From NCBI GenBank assembly GCA_902621305.1, contig CACNLM010000002.1:1-64000 (forward strand): DNA of 64,000 bases, given 5' to 3'. The translations under genes and the position numbers were made by a program. Positions 38,224-50,380 of the stretch are shown here, one piece after another (position 1 is the first letter of the stretch; every line of letters starts with the position of its first letter). This DNA is from an uncultured Alphaproteobacteria bacterium (GTDB taxonomy: Bacteria > Pseudomonadota > Alphaproteobacteria > HIMB59 > GCA-002718135). The notes below the pieces were generated by a model, which was given only the letters and a program-made list of their open reading frames with translations, had not been told where the DNA came from and ran no database searches.

Positions 38224-39535
38224 GAATATATTTATTTTTCTAATTTTGTTAATTCCGCTTTTTCTTATTACTGGTCCTGCTTTACCAGATATTATTGTTT
38301 CACTAAGTGTTCTATTTGGTATTTCTTATCTATTTTATTTAAAAAAGTACAAAGAAATAAATAAAATAAGTTTTTTTAAAATTTCAATATTATTATGGTT
38401 TAGTTTGATATTTATTAGTCTATTTTCATATAATAAAATAAACTCTTTCCAAGATTCAATAATATTTTTAAGATTTTTATTAATACCAATTTTAATGTAT
38501 TTTATTTTTTTTAAGAGTGAAAAAATTATATACTTTGCACTGATATTAATTGTGGCTCTTGTAATTTTTGTATGCATCGATACTTTTTATCAGTTTTTGA
38601 ATTACACATCTAAAAACGGATTTGGTAATGATTTGTTTGGTTTTAAATCAAACTGGTATGGAAGGTTAACAGGTCCTTTTGGGGATGAATTAATACCTGG
38701 ATCATACATTTCCAAATTTGGTTTATTGGGATATGTATTACTTATTTTGAATAAAAAAATCAGAACTAAGTCATTCCTTCATGTTTTTTATCTATCCTCA
38801 ATTCTTTTAGTTAGTTTTGTAACAGGTGAAAGAATGGCTTTTGCAACATTTTTAATGAGCCTGTTATTTTTATTTATTTTTTTAGCTGAATTCAGAAAGT
38901 CAATTTTTCTATCAATATTATTTGGAGTACTAGCTATTTTCATAACCTTTAAAACTCATCCATTTTACAACGATTATAAAATAATTGAATCAACACAATT
39001 TCATCAAGGATTAAAGATAGAAAAATTTTTTAAATGTAATAATGGATCTGATGAAAGTTGTACAAAAATAATTGAATTACAACCCAGTTTTGTAGAGGTT
39101 ATTAAAAATTTTAAAACTTCTGCCTATGGTGAAATTTATTCATTATCACTAAAAATGTTTTTAGATAATCCCATTACAGGTATTGGAATAAATAATTTTA
39201 AATATTTGTGTACCACAAACAATGAATACACTAATATAATGGCTAATTATAGTTGTGCCTCTCATCCTCATAACATATATATTCAGTGGCTAACAGAAGG
39301 TGGTTTAATAGTATTTATTATATTTATTGTTTATCTGTACTTTCTTATAAATTTTATAATTAAAGATGTGGGCGATAAGAATTATAAAATAATTGCACTA
39401 GCTGTAATTTTGATAATGTTTTGGCCAGTTATGTCAACGGGTAGTTTAATTAAAAATTGGTACGGGGTTACAACTTTTTTTATATTAGGAATGTGTATGT
39501 GCTTGAGCAAAATTAAAAATAAAGACTATACTTAG
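38207..39535 (+). CDS. O-antigen ligase / polymerase-like membrane protein
   Basis: A 442-residue multi-pass inner-membrane protein with about 10-12 hydrophobic helices (for example IFIFLILLIPLFLITGPALP at the start and VFIIFIVYLYFLINFII near the end). A large loop near residues 250-360 contains MFLDNPITGIGINNF and CASHPHNIYIQWLTEGG, where the GxGxxxF and HPHNxxxxxLxE patterns are typical of the Wzy_C / WaaL family. It probably joins O-antigen or another glycan to lipid A-core or polymerises repeat units. Its tail overlaps the convergent GT2 gene by 23 bp. Confidence 0.82.
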   Translation: MLVQVKNIFIFLILLIPLFLITGPALPDIIVSLSVLFGISYLFYLKKYKEINKISFFKISILLWFSLIFISLFSYNKINSFQDSIIFLRFLLIPILMYFIFFKSEKIIYFALILIVALVIFVCIDTFYQFLNYTSKNGFGNDLFGFKSNWYGRLTGPFGDELIPGSYISKFGLLGYVLLILNKKIRTKSFLHVFYLSSILLVSFVTGERMAFATFLMSLLFLFIFLAEFRKSIFLSILFGVLAIFITFKTHPFYNDYKIIESTQFHQGLKIEKFFKCNNGSDESCTKIIELQPSFVEVIKNFKTSAYGEIYSLSLKMFLDNPITGIGINNFKYLCTTNNEYTNIMANYSCASHPHNIYIQWLTEGGLIVFIIFIVYLYFLINFIIKDVGDKNYKIIALAVILIMFWPVMSTGSLIKNWYGVTTFFILGMCMCLSKIKNKDYT

Positions 39536-40544
39536 TATTCGAAAAATACTTTTTTGAATTTCGAGCAACTAATAAGCCTAACAAAAAGAAAAGGAGTACA
39601 GCTAGCGTTGTGCCATTGCCTTTACCAAATAATGAACCTAAAAAAATAAATAAGAAAATTATAGTAGATGAAATAATTTTAAAATGAATTCCTATTACTG
39701 AACCAAATATAAAGAAAAAAATTATAAATAATGTATTTCCAATACCCATACCAAAATGAGAACCTACAAAAGCCATATATATTGAAGAATATATTATGGA
39801 TAGATTTGTAGAAGCTGAATTATCAAAAAATCTCACTTTTATAAGATAATAAAATGACTTTAATCCATCTATCCAAGTAATTTTTTTTCCTTGTGCTTTT
39901 GATCTAAAAAAATATGAAACACCAAATTCATAAATAAAAAAATTATTTCTTACAATCTGAGAAGCTAAATCAATTTCTATACCAAAATCATTGATACTTA
40001 ATTTAATTTTATCAATAACACTTCTATGCAGAATTTTAAGACCACAATGAACATCACTTAATGATTGTGAAAAGAAAATATTAAAAATTAGAGAATTAAA
40101 TTTACCAACTAAGTTATTAAAAAAATAATTATTTTTTTTTAATTTACCTGAAAGATATCTGCTGCCAAAAATACATTTAATATCATTATTACTAATAATC
40201 ATTTCAAACATCTCTTTAGCGTCTTTAGTATCTAATTCTAAATCAGCATCTTGTAATAAGATGTAATCTCCATCTGAGTTTTTTATTCCTGATTGTAAAG
40301 CTTTTCCTTTTCCAGAATTAATATCTAATTTTATTAATTTAAATGCAAATTTATAGTTCTGTTTATCTTTTAAATTTTTTAATATTTCTGATGATCCATC
40401 ATTTGATCCATCATCAACGAATATTATCTCTATATTATTTTGATTAAAGTGTTCTTTTAGTTGTTCAAATAATCTTAAGAGAAAATTTTTTTCATTATAA
40501 ACGGGAATTATAATTGATAAGATATTGTTACTCTTTTGGGGCAT
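39513..40544 (-). CDS. GT2 glycosyltransferase with membrane tail (DPM1-like)
   Basis: A 343-residue family 2 glycosyltransferase. The N-terminal catalytic domain has LSIIIPVYNEKNFLLRLFEQ, the DDGSNDGSSE nucleotide site and LLQDADLELD (the DxD-like metal site), and a GS-rich GSRYLSG acceptor loop, which resembles dolichol- or polyprenyl-phosphate mannosyltransferases. From about residue 260 the chain is hydrophobic with 2-3 predicted helices (LFIIFFFIFGSVIGIHFKII, TIIFLFIFLGSLFG). It likely loads a sugar onto polyprenyl phosphate at the inner membrane. The start overlaps the regA 3' end by 17 bp. Confidence 0.85.
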   Translation of the reverse strand: MPQKSNNILSIIIPVYNEKNFLLRLFEQLKEHFNQNNIEIIFVDDGSNDGSSEILKNLKDKQNYKFAFKLIKLDINSGKGKALQSGIKNSDGDYILLQDADLELDTKDAKEMFEMIISNNDIKCIFGSRYLSGKLKKNNYFFNNLVGKFNSLIFNIFFSQSLSDVHCGLKILHRSVIDKIKLSINDFGIEIDLASQIVRNNFFIYEFGVSYFFRSKAQGKKITWIDGLKSFYYLIKVRFFDNSASTNLSIIYSSIYMAFVGSHFGMGIGNTLFIIFFFIFGSVIGIHFKIISSTIIFLFIFLGSLFGKGNGTTLAVLLFFLLGLLVARNSKKYFSNTKYSLYF

Positions 40545-41055
40545 GCTTATTCAGTATTCTTTGCAATGTTCGTCTGTGCATTCTAAGTCTTCGTGCAGTT
40601 TCTGAAACATTTCTATTACACTGTATAAACACTCTTTGAATATGTTCCCATCTAATTCTATCAGCAGTCATAGGATTTTCAGGTGGTGGAGGTAATATTT
40701 CTTTAGAATTAGTTAAGGCATCATAAATTTGATCAATTTCTGCTGGTTTTGGTAAATAGTCTATAGCTCCAGATTTGATTGCAGCTACTGCTGTTGCAAT
40801 GTTTCCATAGCCAGTGAGTAGCAGAGATTTTGTTTTAGGGCTTATTTTTTGGATTTCTTTAACTAATTCTAAACCTGATCCATCCTCAAGTCTCATATCA
40901 ACTATGGCGTAATCAAAAAAATACTCATTAACCTTATCAATAGAGCCTTTAAAACTAGGGGATGAGTCTACATCAAACCCTTTTTTTTCCATTGATCTTG
41001 TCAATCTTTCTCTGAATGGCAAATCATCATCTACAATAAGAAGCCTCATGTTCAT
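40528..41055 (-). CDS. regA: Redox response regulator RegA / ActR
   Basis: A 175-residue response regulator of the RegA/ActR/PrrA group. The receiver domain has LIVDDDLPFRERL and phospho-Asp 53 (YAIVDMRLEDGSG), then a proline linker (EILPPPPENPM) and a Fis-type helix-turn-helix, SETARRLRMHRRTLQRIL, nearly invariant in this family. It controls redox-dependent genes in alphaproteobacteria. The 5' end overlaps regB by four bases, so the pair is co-expressed, regB first. Confidence 0.96.
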   Translation of the reverse strand: MNMRLLIVDDDLPFRERLTRSMEKKGFDVDSSPSFKGSIDKVNEYFFDYAIVDMRLEDGSGLELVKEIQKISPKTKSLLLTGYGNIATAVAAIKSGAIDYLPKPAEIDQIYDALTNSKEILPPPPENPMTADRIRWEHIQRVFIQCNRNVSETARRLRMHRRTLQRILNKHAPKE

Positions 41056-42281
41056 ATATTTAAGATAGAGTTATCAAACTTTATTTCAACAACAGCATTG
41101 TTAACTTTTGAGTTATATAATTTTAAATTACCCCCCATATTTTCTATCAAATTTTTAGAAATGAATATTCCTAAACCCATTCCTTGATTATTTTTGGAAA
41201 TATATGGCTCTCCGAGTCTATCAATTATATCTTTGGAGAAACCAGGACCATCATCACTAACAACAATTTTTAAATTTTTTTTATAATAACATAAATTAAC
41301 TGTAACTGTGCTATATGAATAAAATACTGCATTCTGAATAATATTTCCAAGAGAGTACATTATTTCATCTTTGAATATGATTTCAGGTTCATCTTTGTTA
41401 GATTCAATTATAAGATTTAGTTTTTTACTTTTATTAAATTTGTCAAAATTAATTTTAATTAAATCTGTTAATTTTACTTTTTCAAGAAATTTATCTTTAA
41501 GTTTAAGTGGATTTTTTGAAAATTTTTGAAGAATTTCTTTACATCGTTCAGCCTGAGATTTCAATAGTGCAATGTCCTTAGAAATATCTTTATCAGCAAT
41601 AAGTTTTTTTTCTTTCAATAAATCATTAATAATTAAAAATATTGTGTTTAGTGGTGTGCCTAACTCATGTGCTGCTGCCGCACTTAATGAACCAACTTCA
41701 GTTATTTTTTTTTGATTTAATATTTGAAGTTTAGATACTGAAAGAGCATTAGATATTTTTCTTGATGAACTTGCAAAAAGATATGCATATATTGCTATAA
41801 AAATTACAGTTATAATTAAAGATGTGACCAAACCAAAACTATAAATTTCTGGTAAAATGAATTCTGTGCCCAGATCAAGTGGTAAATAATAAAAATTTAA
41901 TAATATAATAATAATTATAGAAGTTAATGATAAGATGACAGTCATAAGAGCGGGTAGATAACTCGCAGAAGTTATTACAGGAGCCAAAATTAATATAGAA
42001 AAAGGATTAATTATACCTCCTGTTAAAAACAATAAAAAACCTAGTTGCAAAGTATCAAAAACTAAAAAAGAAAATGCTTTTATATTAGATATAGTTTTAT
42101 TTTTTCTTTCTTCATAGTAAGAATAAAAGTTTACAAATACAGATAGTAGAATGATTATTAATGTTTCGTAAAGAGGTATTTTGATTTGGATTAAATAGTA
42201 TACGAAAAATACTGCAATAAATTGACCAGATATTGCTATCCATCTTATTTTAATAAGATTACCTAATAGTATTGTATTCAT
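41052..42281 (-). CDS. regB: Redox sensor kinase RegB / ActS
   Basis: A 409-residue membrane sensor kinase with about six N-terminal helices (residues 1-175). The ubiquinone-sensing motif GGIINPF is at 88-94. The phospho-His is in AAAAHELGTPLNTI (His 205), and the redox-active Cys is in SQAERCKEILQKFS (Cys 247), 42 residues after the His, matching the RegB arrangement. The kinase boxes are NIIQNAVFYS, DDGPGFS and GMGLGIFISK. It lies 6 bp after gyrB on the same strand, so the replication and redox genes may share transcription. Confidence 0.95.
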   Translation of the reverse strand: MNTILLGNLIKIRWIAISGQFIAVFFVYYLIQIKIPLYETLIIILLSVFVNFYSYYEERKNKTISNIKAFSFLVFDTLQLGFLLFLTGGIINPFSILILAPVITSASYLPALMTVILSLTSIIIIILLNFYYLPLDLGTEFILPEIYSFGLVTSLIITVIFIAIYAYLFASSSRKISNALSVSKLQILNQKKITEVGSLSAAAAHELGTPLNTIFLIINDLLKEKKLIADKDISKDIALLKSQAERCKEILQKFSKNPLKLKDKFLEKVKLTDLIKINFDKFNKSKKLNLIIESNKDEPEIIFKDEIMYSLGNIIQNAVFYSYSTVTVNLCYYKKNLKIVVSDDGPGFSKDIIDRLGEPYISKNNQGMGLGIFISKNLIENMGGNLKLYNSKVNNAVVEIKFDNSILNI

Positions 42282-42287
42282 TAAGAA

Positions 42288-45832
<3,545 letters not shown>

Positions 45833-45835
45833 ATT

Positions 45836-46951
45836 CTAAACTCTCATAGGCATTAGAACATAAACAAGATCAACATTTGAATTTTCTTGCGCAGTAATAG
45901 GTGAAGTATTATTTTTCAAATTAATTGTAATTTCTTCGTCTTCCAAGTTATTGACAATATCCATAATATATTTTGAATTAAAACCTATTTCTATTTCATC
46001 GCCATCATAATTTATATTTAAATCCTCTGAGGCAGTACTATTTTCATTATTTATAGTATTTAGGTTGAGTACATTCTTTAATAGTTTAAATTTAATTACT
46101 GGAGATTTTTCATTTGCTATAGTACTTACCCTATCAACAGCAGATAATAATTTGTGTCTATTAATTTTTAAAATATTTGAGTTCTCACTTGGAATTACTC
46201 GCTTGTAATCAGGGAAACTTCCATCAATTAATTTTGATATAAATATTATGTTACCTATATCGAACACTATCTTGTTTGAACTAATTGAGATTTTGATGTC
46301 TTCATTCAATTCTGATAATAATTTTGATAGTTCATATATTGTTTTTTTTGGAACAATTACTCCAGAAATTTCATTTATTTTATTATCTATTTCATGACTA
46401 AATTTTGCTAAACGATGACCATCTGTTCCTACTAATGTAACAATATTTTTATTTTCTTCATTGTTTACATTAAAATATAATCCATTTAAAAAATATCTTG
46501 TTTCTTCATTAGATATAGCAAATTTTGTTTTTTCTATTAATTTAAATAAAATCTTTGCATTTAATTTCATTTCATTGCCTTGATTTTCTTGATCAATTAT
46601 TGGATAATCTTCTTTTGGTAAACAAGCTAAGGAAAATCTGGAACCTTTTGCGCGTAAAGTTAATAATTTTCCACTATTAGATATAATTTCAATTTCATTA
46701 TTATCCTCAACTTTCCTAACTATATCATATAATATTTGTGCATTTATTGTTGTAGCACCTTCTTCTAAAACAGTGCATTCAATATTTTCAATTATTGAAA
46801 TATCCATATCTGTTGATGATAAAATTAATTGATCATTTTTAGCTTCAATAAGAATATTTGATAAAATTGGTAGTGAGTTTTTTTTATCAACAATACCTTG
46901 AAGATGAGAAAGAGATTTAAAAAAATTAGAACGTATTATTTTAAATTTCAT
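45836..46951 (-). CDS. dnaN: DNA polymerase III beta clamp
   Basis: A 371-residue sliding clamp giving processivity to the replicase. It has three clamp domains. Landmarks are LSHLQGIVDKKNSLPILSNI at the start, the loop YFLNGLYFNV, GTDGHRLAKFSHEI, and the C-terminal LVYVLMPMRV, which carries the conserved M-P-M-R-x end. Length is normal. It follows dnaA after 23 bp, which leaves room for a ribosome site but no hairpin that I can see. Confidence 0.97.
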   Translation of the reverse strand: MKFKIIRSNFFKSLSHLQGIVDKKNSLPILSNILIEAKNDQLILSSTDMDISIIENIECTVLEEGATTINAQILYDIVRKVEDNNEIEIISNSGKLLTLRAKGSRFSLACLPKEDYPIIDQENQGNEMKLNAKILFKLIEKTKFAISNEETRYFLNGLYFNVNNEENKNIVTLVGTDGHRLAKFSHEIDNKINEISGVIVPKKTIYELSKLLSELNEDIKISISSNKIVFDIGNIIFISKLIDGSFPDYKRVIPSENSNILKINRHKLLSAVDRVSTIANEKSPVIKFKLLKNVLNLNTINNENSTASEDLNINYDGDEIEIGFNSKYIMDIVNNLEDEEITINLKNNTSPITAQENSNVDLVYVLMPMRV

Positions 46952-46974
46952 ATCTTAGCATATGATAAAAATGT

Positions 46975-48369
46975 CTAAGAATCTATTAATCTTTTCAATA
47001 ATTCTAGATCTTCATTAAAGTTAACATCAGACAATTTAAGTTCTTCAATTTTTTTGACTGCGTGCATAACCGTAGTATGGTCTCTTCCACCAAATTTCCT
47101 ACCAATCTCGGGTAAAGATCTAGAAGTAATTGATTTTGCTAAATACATTGCAATTTGCCTTGGTCTTGCAACCGAACGAGATCGTCTTGGTGAATGCATA
47201 TCAGTTATTCTTATATTAAAATGTTCAGCAACTTTTTTTTGTATTTCTTCAATTGTAATTTTTTTGTTTGAAGATTTTAATAAATCCTGAAGTACCAATT
47301 GAGCTGTTTCAACAGTTATGGAAGTACCAACTAAAGTTGCATGTGCAACTAATCTATTTAGTGCACCTTCCATTTCTCTAACATTTGAAATAATTCTATG
47401 TGAAAGAAATTCCAAAACTTTGGGTGGTATTTCTACACCTCTTTTCTGTGCTTTTTCTATTAATATTCCAAGTCTTAATTCATACGTTGTTGGGTGAATA
47501 TCTGCGACTAGTCCACATCCCAATCTAGATTTTAATCTCTCCTGGACTCCATCAAGATCAGTTGGGGTTTTATCTGCCGAAATAACTATTTGTTTGTTTT
47601 GTTCAATCAAGGCATTAAAAGTATGAAAGAATTCTTCTTGAGTATTATCTTTCCCACTAATAAATTGCACATCATCAATCATTAGTACATCTATTGATCT
47701 AAATTGTTCTTTAAATGCTGAAGTATCTTTATATCTCAATGCTCTAACAAATTGGTACATGAATTTCTCTGCTGAAAGATAGATCACTTTTCTTTCAGGT
47801 TGCTGTTCTTTAATTTTCCATCCTATTGCATGCATTAAGTGTGTTTTTCCTAAACCAACACCTCCGCACAAAAAGAGTGGATTGAAAGTAATTTTATCTG
47901 CTTCAGAAACTCTCTGTGAGGCTGCAAATGCAAGTTCATTGGGTTTTCCAACTACAAAATTTTCAAAAGTGAATCTAGGATCAAGCGGTGCACCAAATTC
48001 ATTTGGGTATGTTGAAGATTGGTTGGATCTTAAGTCCATTGTGGACTTCCAGTGATTATCACTGCTTTTGATAGTTCTTGTAGTACCAGGTACTATTCTG
48101 CCACCAGTTGGTTTTACTACGAACTTTATTGTATCTATTTTTTCAATAAGATTTTTTGCCTCAATTTTGATTTTGTCGGCATAATTATTGACTATCCAAT
48201 CTCTTAAAAACTTAGTAGGGACTGAAAAAGTGATGGTCGTATCAACAAGATTTACGTAACTTACATGTTTCAACCAATTATTGAAAGCTGAGTCACCTAC
48301 ATTTTTTTTAAGACTTTTTTTAAAAGATAACCATTTACTTTCGTCAAAAACAGTAGATGAATTATCCAT
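46975..48369 (-). CDS. dnaA: Chromosomal replication initiator DnaA
   Basis: A 464-residue AAA+ initiator that melts the origin. Domain I begins WLSFKKSLKKNVGDSAFNNW; a Ser/Thr-rich linker runs to about residue 128; domain III has Walker A LCGGVGLGKTHLMHAIGWK and Walker B VLMIDDVQFISGK; domain IV carries the DNA-binding signature GGRDHTTVMHAVKKIEEL, with PRRSRSVARPRQIAMYLAK before it. Length is typical. It leads the dnaA-dnaN-recF-gyrB operon, read leftward. The 146 bp upstream region is described separately. Confidence 0.98.
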   Translation of the reverse strand: MDNSSTVFDESKWLSFKKSLKKNVGDSAFNNWLKHVSYVNLVDTTITFSVPTKFLRDWIVNNYADKIKIEAKNLIEKIDTIKFVVKPTGGRIVPGTTRTIKSSDNHWKSTMDLRSNQSSTYPNEFGAPLDPRFTFENFVVGKPNELAFAASQRVSEADKITFNPLFLCGGVGLGKTHLMHAIGWKIKEQQPERKVIYLSAEKFMYQFVRALRYKDTSAFKEQFRSIDVLMIDDVQFISGKDNTQEEFFHTFNALIEQNKQIVISADKTPTDLDGVQERLKSRLGCGLVADIHPTTYELRLGILIEKAQKRGVEIPPKVLEFLSHRIISNVREMEGALNRLVAHATLVGTSITVETAQLVLQDLLKSSNKKITIEEIQKKVAEHFNIRITDMHSPRRSRSVARPRQIAMYLAKSITSRSLPEIGRKFGGRDHTTVMHAVKKIEELKLSDVNFNEDLELLKRLIDS

Positions 48370-48515
48370 TTTCCCCCAACATGACGATTTTATAACTTAA
48401 TAAGTTTTACGCAAAAAATCTAAAGTCGTAAAATTTAATCACCAAATTAATTTACTTAATCAACACTCTTTAAGTATTTTTAGCAAGAAGAAAAGTGAAA
48501 AAAATAAAAAAAAAA
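48370..48515. promoter_or_regulatory. dnaA leader and promoter region with inverted repeats
   Basis: This AT-rich gap holds the dnaA promoter and the end of the rpsT transcript. Three inverted repeats are visible: AACTTA-A-TAAGTT (48394-48406); TTTTACG (48405-48411) with CGTAAAA (48427-48433); and TACTTAA (48453-48459) with TTAAGTA (48470-48476). Repeated ACTTAAT/TTAAGT units link the first and third. No perfect or one-mismatch DnaA box (TTATNCACA) is present; the nearest, TTAATCACC, differs at two positions. This could be an operator region; it is not an obvious oriC. Confidence 0.5.
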
Positions 48516-48776
48516 TTATTTTTTTGAAATTTGTTTTGATAAAGAGGATAACTTTCTGGATATGTATTCTTTTTTGAAAATACCTTTTTTTGCTGCTCTA
48601 GCCATTATTGAGTTGACATTACTAAAGGATTTTTGAATTTCTTCCTCATTTTTTGCTTCCAGAGAAGTATTAAATTTATTTAGAGCGTTTCTAAACTTAG
48701 ATAAGTATTGAGAATTAACAGTATTTCTAGTTTTGTTCTGTCTCGATCTTTTTTTAGCAGAAACGTGATTGGCCAT
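48516..48776 (-). CDS. rpsT: 30S ribosomal protein S20
   Basis: An 86-residue, Lys/Ser-rich helical protein that binds 16S rRNA. It begins MANHVSAKKRSRQNKTRNTV, the S20 signature, and later has AAKKGIFKKEYISRKLSSLS. Complete. It lies upstream of dnaA, as in many alphaproteobacteria, separated by 146 bp, and downstream of mutM by 52 bp. No terminator hairpin is apparent at its 3' end, although a run of T on the minus strand follows the stop. Confidence 0.97.
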   Translation of the reverse strand: MANHVSAKKRSRQNKTRNTVNSQYLSKFRNALNKFNTSLEAKNEEEIQKSFSNVNSIMARAAKKGIFKKEYISRKLSSLSKQISKK

Positions 48777-48828
48777 ATTGGTGCTATAAATTTAAAATAA
48801 ATTAAGTCAATTATTATTTATTAAAGAA

Positions 48829-49647
48829 TTACTTATTATTTTGAATTTTTGGGCAATAAAAAGTAGATCTTCCGTACTGAACAATCTTTTTGACCTTGTC
48901 ATCACCTATTTTTTTTCCTTCTTTATTATAAACTTTAAAATTAGACTGAAAATTCCCTAATGTTCCGTCAGTAGACCTATAATCACGTATACTTGAACCC
49001 CCATATTTAATTGCCTTCGTTAAAATTTTTTTTGTAGACTTAATTAGTTTCATAATGAGACTAATTTTTAAATTCTTACCTAAAGTAAGTGGTGAAATTT
49101 TAGCATCAAATAATATTTCAGAAGCATAAATGTTTCCTATCCCAGCGATTAATTTTTGATTAAGTAAAATCTGCTTAATAGGTACCTCAGATTTGGAAAT
49201 TTTTTTAAATATGATTTGTGCGGTAAGATTTGGGCTCAGAGCATCTGTGCCCAAGGTCATAATATACTTTTGTTTTTGAAGTTCATTTGTTTTTACTAAG
49301 TCAATAAATCCAAATTTCCTTGGATCATGATAAATTAGTAACTTTTTACTTATAAAGTATAGTATAAAGTGATCATGTTTTATTCTTTTGTAGTTATTAT
49401 CGACAGTTTTTAATCTTCCTGACATTCCTAGATGTATTACTAGAGAATAATCTGAATCTAAATCTATGATAATGAACTTTGCTACGCGTCTTAGGTTGGA
49501 TATCTTGGAGTTACGTAGTATATTAACTATATTATTAGGAATTTTAAAACGAAGTTTTGATGTATGAATTTTGACATTAGATATTTTTTGATTCAATATT
49601 ACACTAAGTCCCTTAACTGTAGTTTCAACTTCAGGTAACTCTGGCAT
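48829..49647 (-). CDS. mutM: Formamidopyrimidine-DNA glycosylase
   Basis: A 272-residue base-excision repair enzyme for 8-oxoguanine. The catalytic N-terminal Pro-Glu is in MPELPEVETTVKGL. Other motifs are LVIHLGMSGRL, HDPRKFGFIDL, LLNQKLIAGIGNIYASEILF (helix-two-turn-helix), and YGGSSIRDYRSTDGTLG. The usual C-terminal zinc finger (CxxC...CxxC) is reduced: only one Cys is visible near the end (TFYCPKIQNNK), with the first CxxC pair missing. Its ATG faces the ubiE ATG with a single base between. Confidence 0.95.
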   Translation of the reverse strand: MPELPEVETTVKGLSVILNQKISNVKIHTSKLRFKIPNNIVNILRNSKISNLRRVAKFIIIDLDSDYSLVIHLGMSGRLKTVDNNYKRIKHDHFILYFISKKLLIYHDPRKFGFIDLVKTNELQKQKYIMTLGTDALSPNLTAQIIFKKISKSEVPIKQILLNQKLIAGIGNIYASEILFDAKISPLTLGKNLKISLIMKLIKSTKKILTKAIKYGGSSIRDYRSTDGTLGNFQSNFKVYNKEGKKIGDDKVKKIVQYGRSTFYCPKIQNNK

Positions 49648-49648
49648 A

Positions 49649-50380
49649 ATGAAAAAAGATTATAATTTTGGTTATACAAAAGTAAATTCAAAACAAAAGA
49701 CTAAACTTGTTCAAAATGTATTTTCAAGTGTAGCTTCAAGCTACGATGTAATGAATGACTTAATGAGCTTAGGAATGCATAGATTATGGAAGAAAAGATT
49801 TGTAGAGATAATGGACATAAAAAAAAATGAGATTATCTTGGATGTTGGCTCGGGTTCTGGTGATATTGCTAGCGAAATCATAAAAAAAAATTTATCTACC
49901 AATCTTTATCTTTTAGACCTAAATAAAGAAATGTTATTTGAAGGAAAAAAAAGATTAAAAAAAGAAAAAAACATAAAATATTTTATTGGTAATGCTGAAA
50001 AGTTAAATTTTGAAAATAATTTTTTTGATAAATATACTATTTCATTTTGCCTGAGAAATGTGACTAAATATTTATTATCTATAAAAGAAGCTTACAGAGT
50101 TCTCAAACCTGGTGGTAAATATTGTTGTTTAGAATTTAGTACACCTAAATCATCTTTAATATCAAGTTCATATAAAATTTATAAATCTAAAATTTTACCT
50201 CTTTTAGGAGATTTAATTGCTAAAGATAAAAATGCTTATAAGTATTTAAGTGAAAGTATTGATTTATTTCCATCACAAGAAGAGCTTAGCAAAAATCTAC
50301 GTGATTGTGGGTTTACGAAAGTTGAGACTATTAATCTATTTAATGGAATTGTAGCAATACATACTGGTTATAAACTATAA
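49649..50380 (+). CDS. ubiE: Ubiquinone/menaquinone methyltransferase
   Basis: A 243-residue SAM-dependent C-methyltransferase in ubiquinone synthesis. The SAM site is IILDVGSGSGDIASEI; UbiE signatures are VFSSVASSYDVMNDLMSLGMH near the start and YTISFCLRNVTKYLLSIKEA. The last base of its stop is the first base of the coaBC start. In many alphaproteobacteria ubiB lies between ubiE and coaBC; it is absent here. The promoter must lie within mutM because only one base separates the two divergent start codons. Confidence 0.96.
   Translation: MKKDYNFGYTKVNSKQKTKLVQNVFSSVASSYDVMNDLMSLGMHRLWKKRFVEIMDIKKNEIILDVGSGSGDIASEIIKKNLSTNLYLLDLNKEMLFEGKKRLKKEKNIKYFIGNAEKLNFENNFFDKYTISFCLRNVTKYLLSIKEAYRVLKPGGKYCCLEFSTPKSSLISSSYKIYKSKILPLLGDLIAKDKNAYKYLSESIDLFPSQEELSKNLRDCGFTKVETINLFNGIVAIHTGYKL

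Noticed and set aside
48370..48515. A chromosomal origin beside dnaA
   Set aside because: No DnaA box cluster is present. Only short AT-rich inverted repeats were found.
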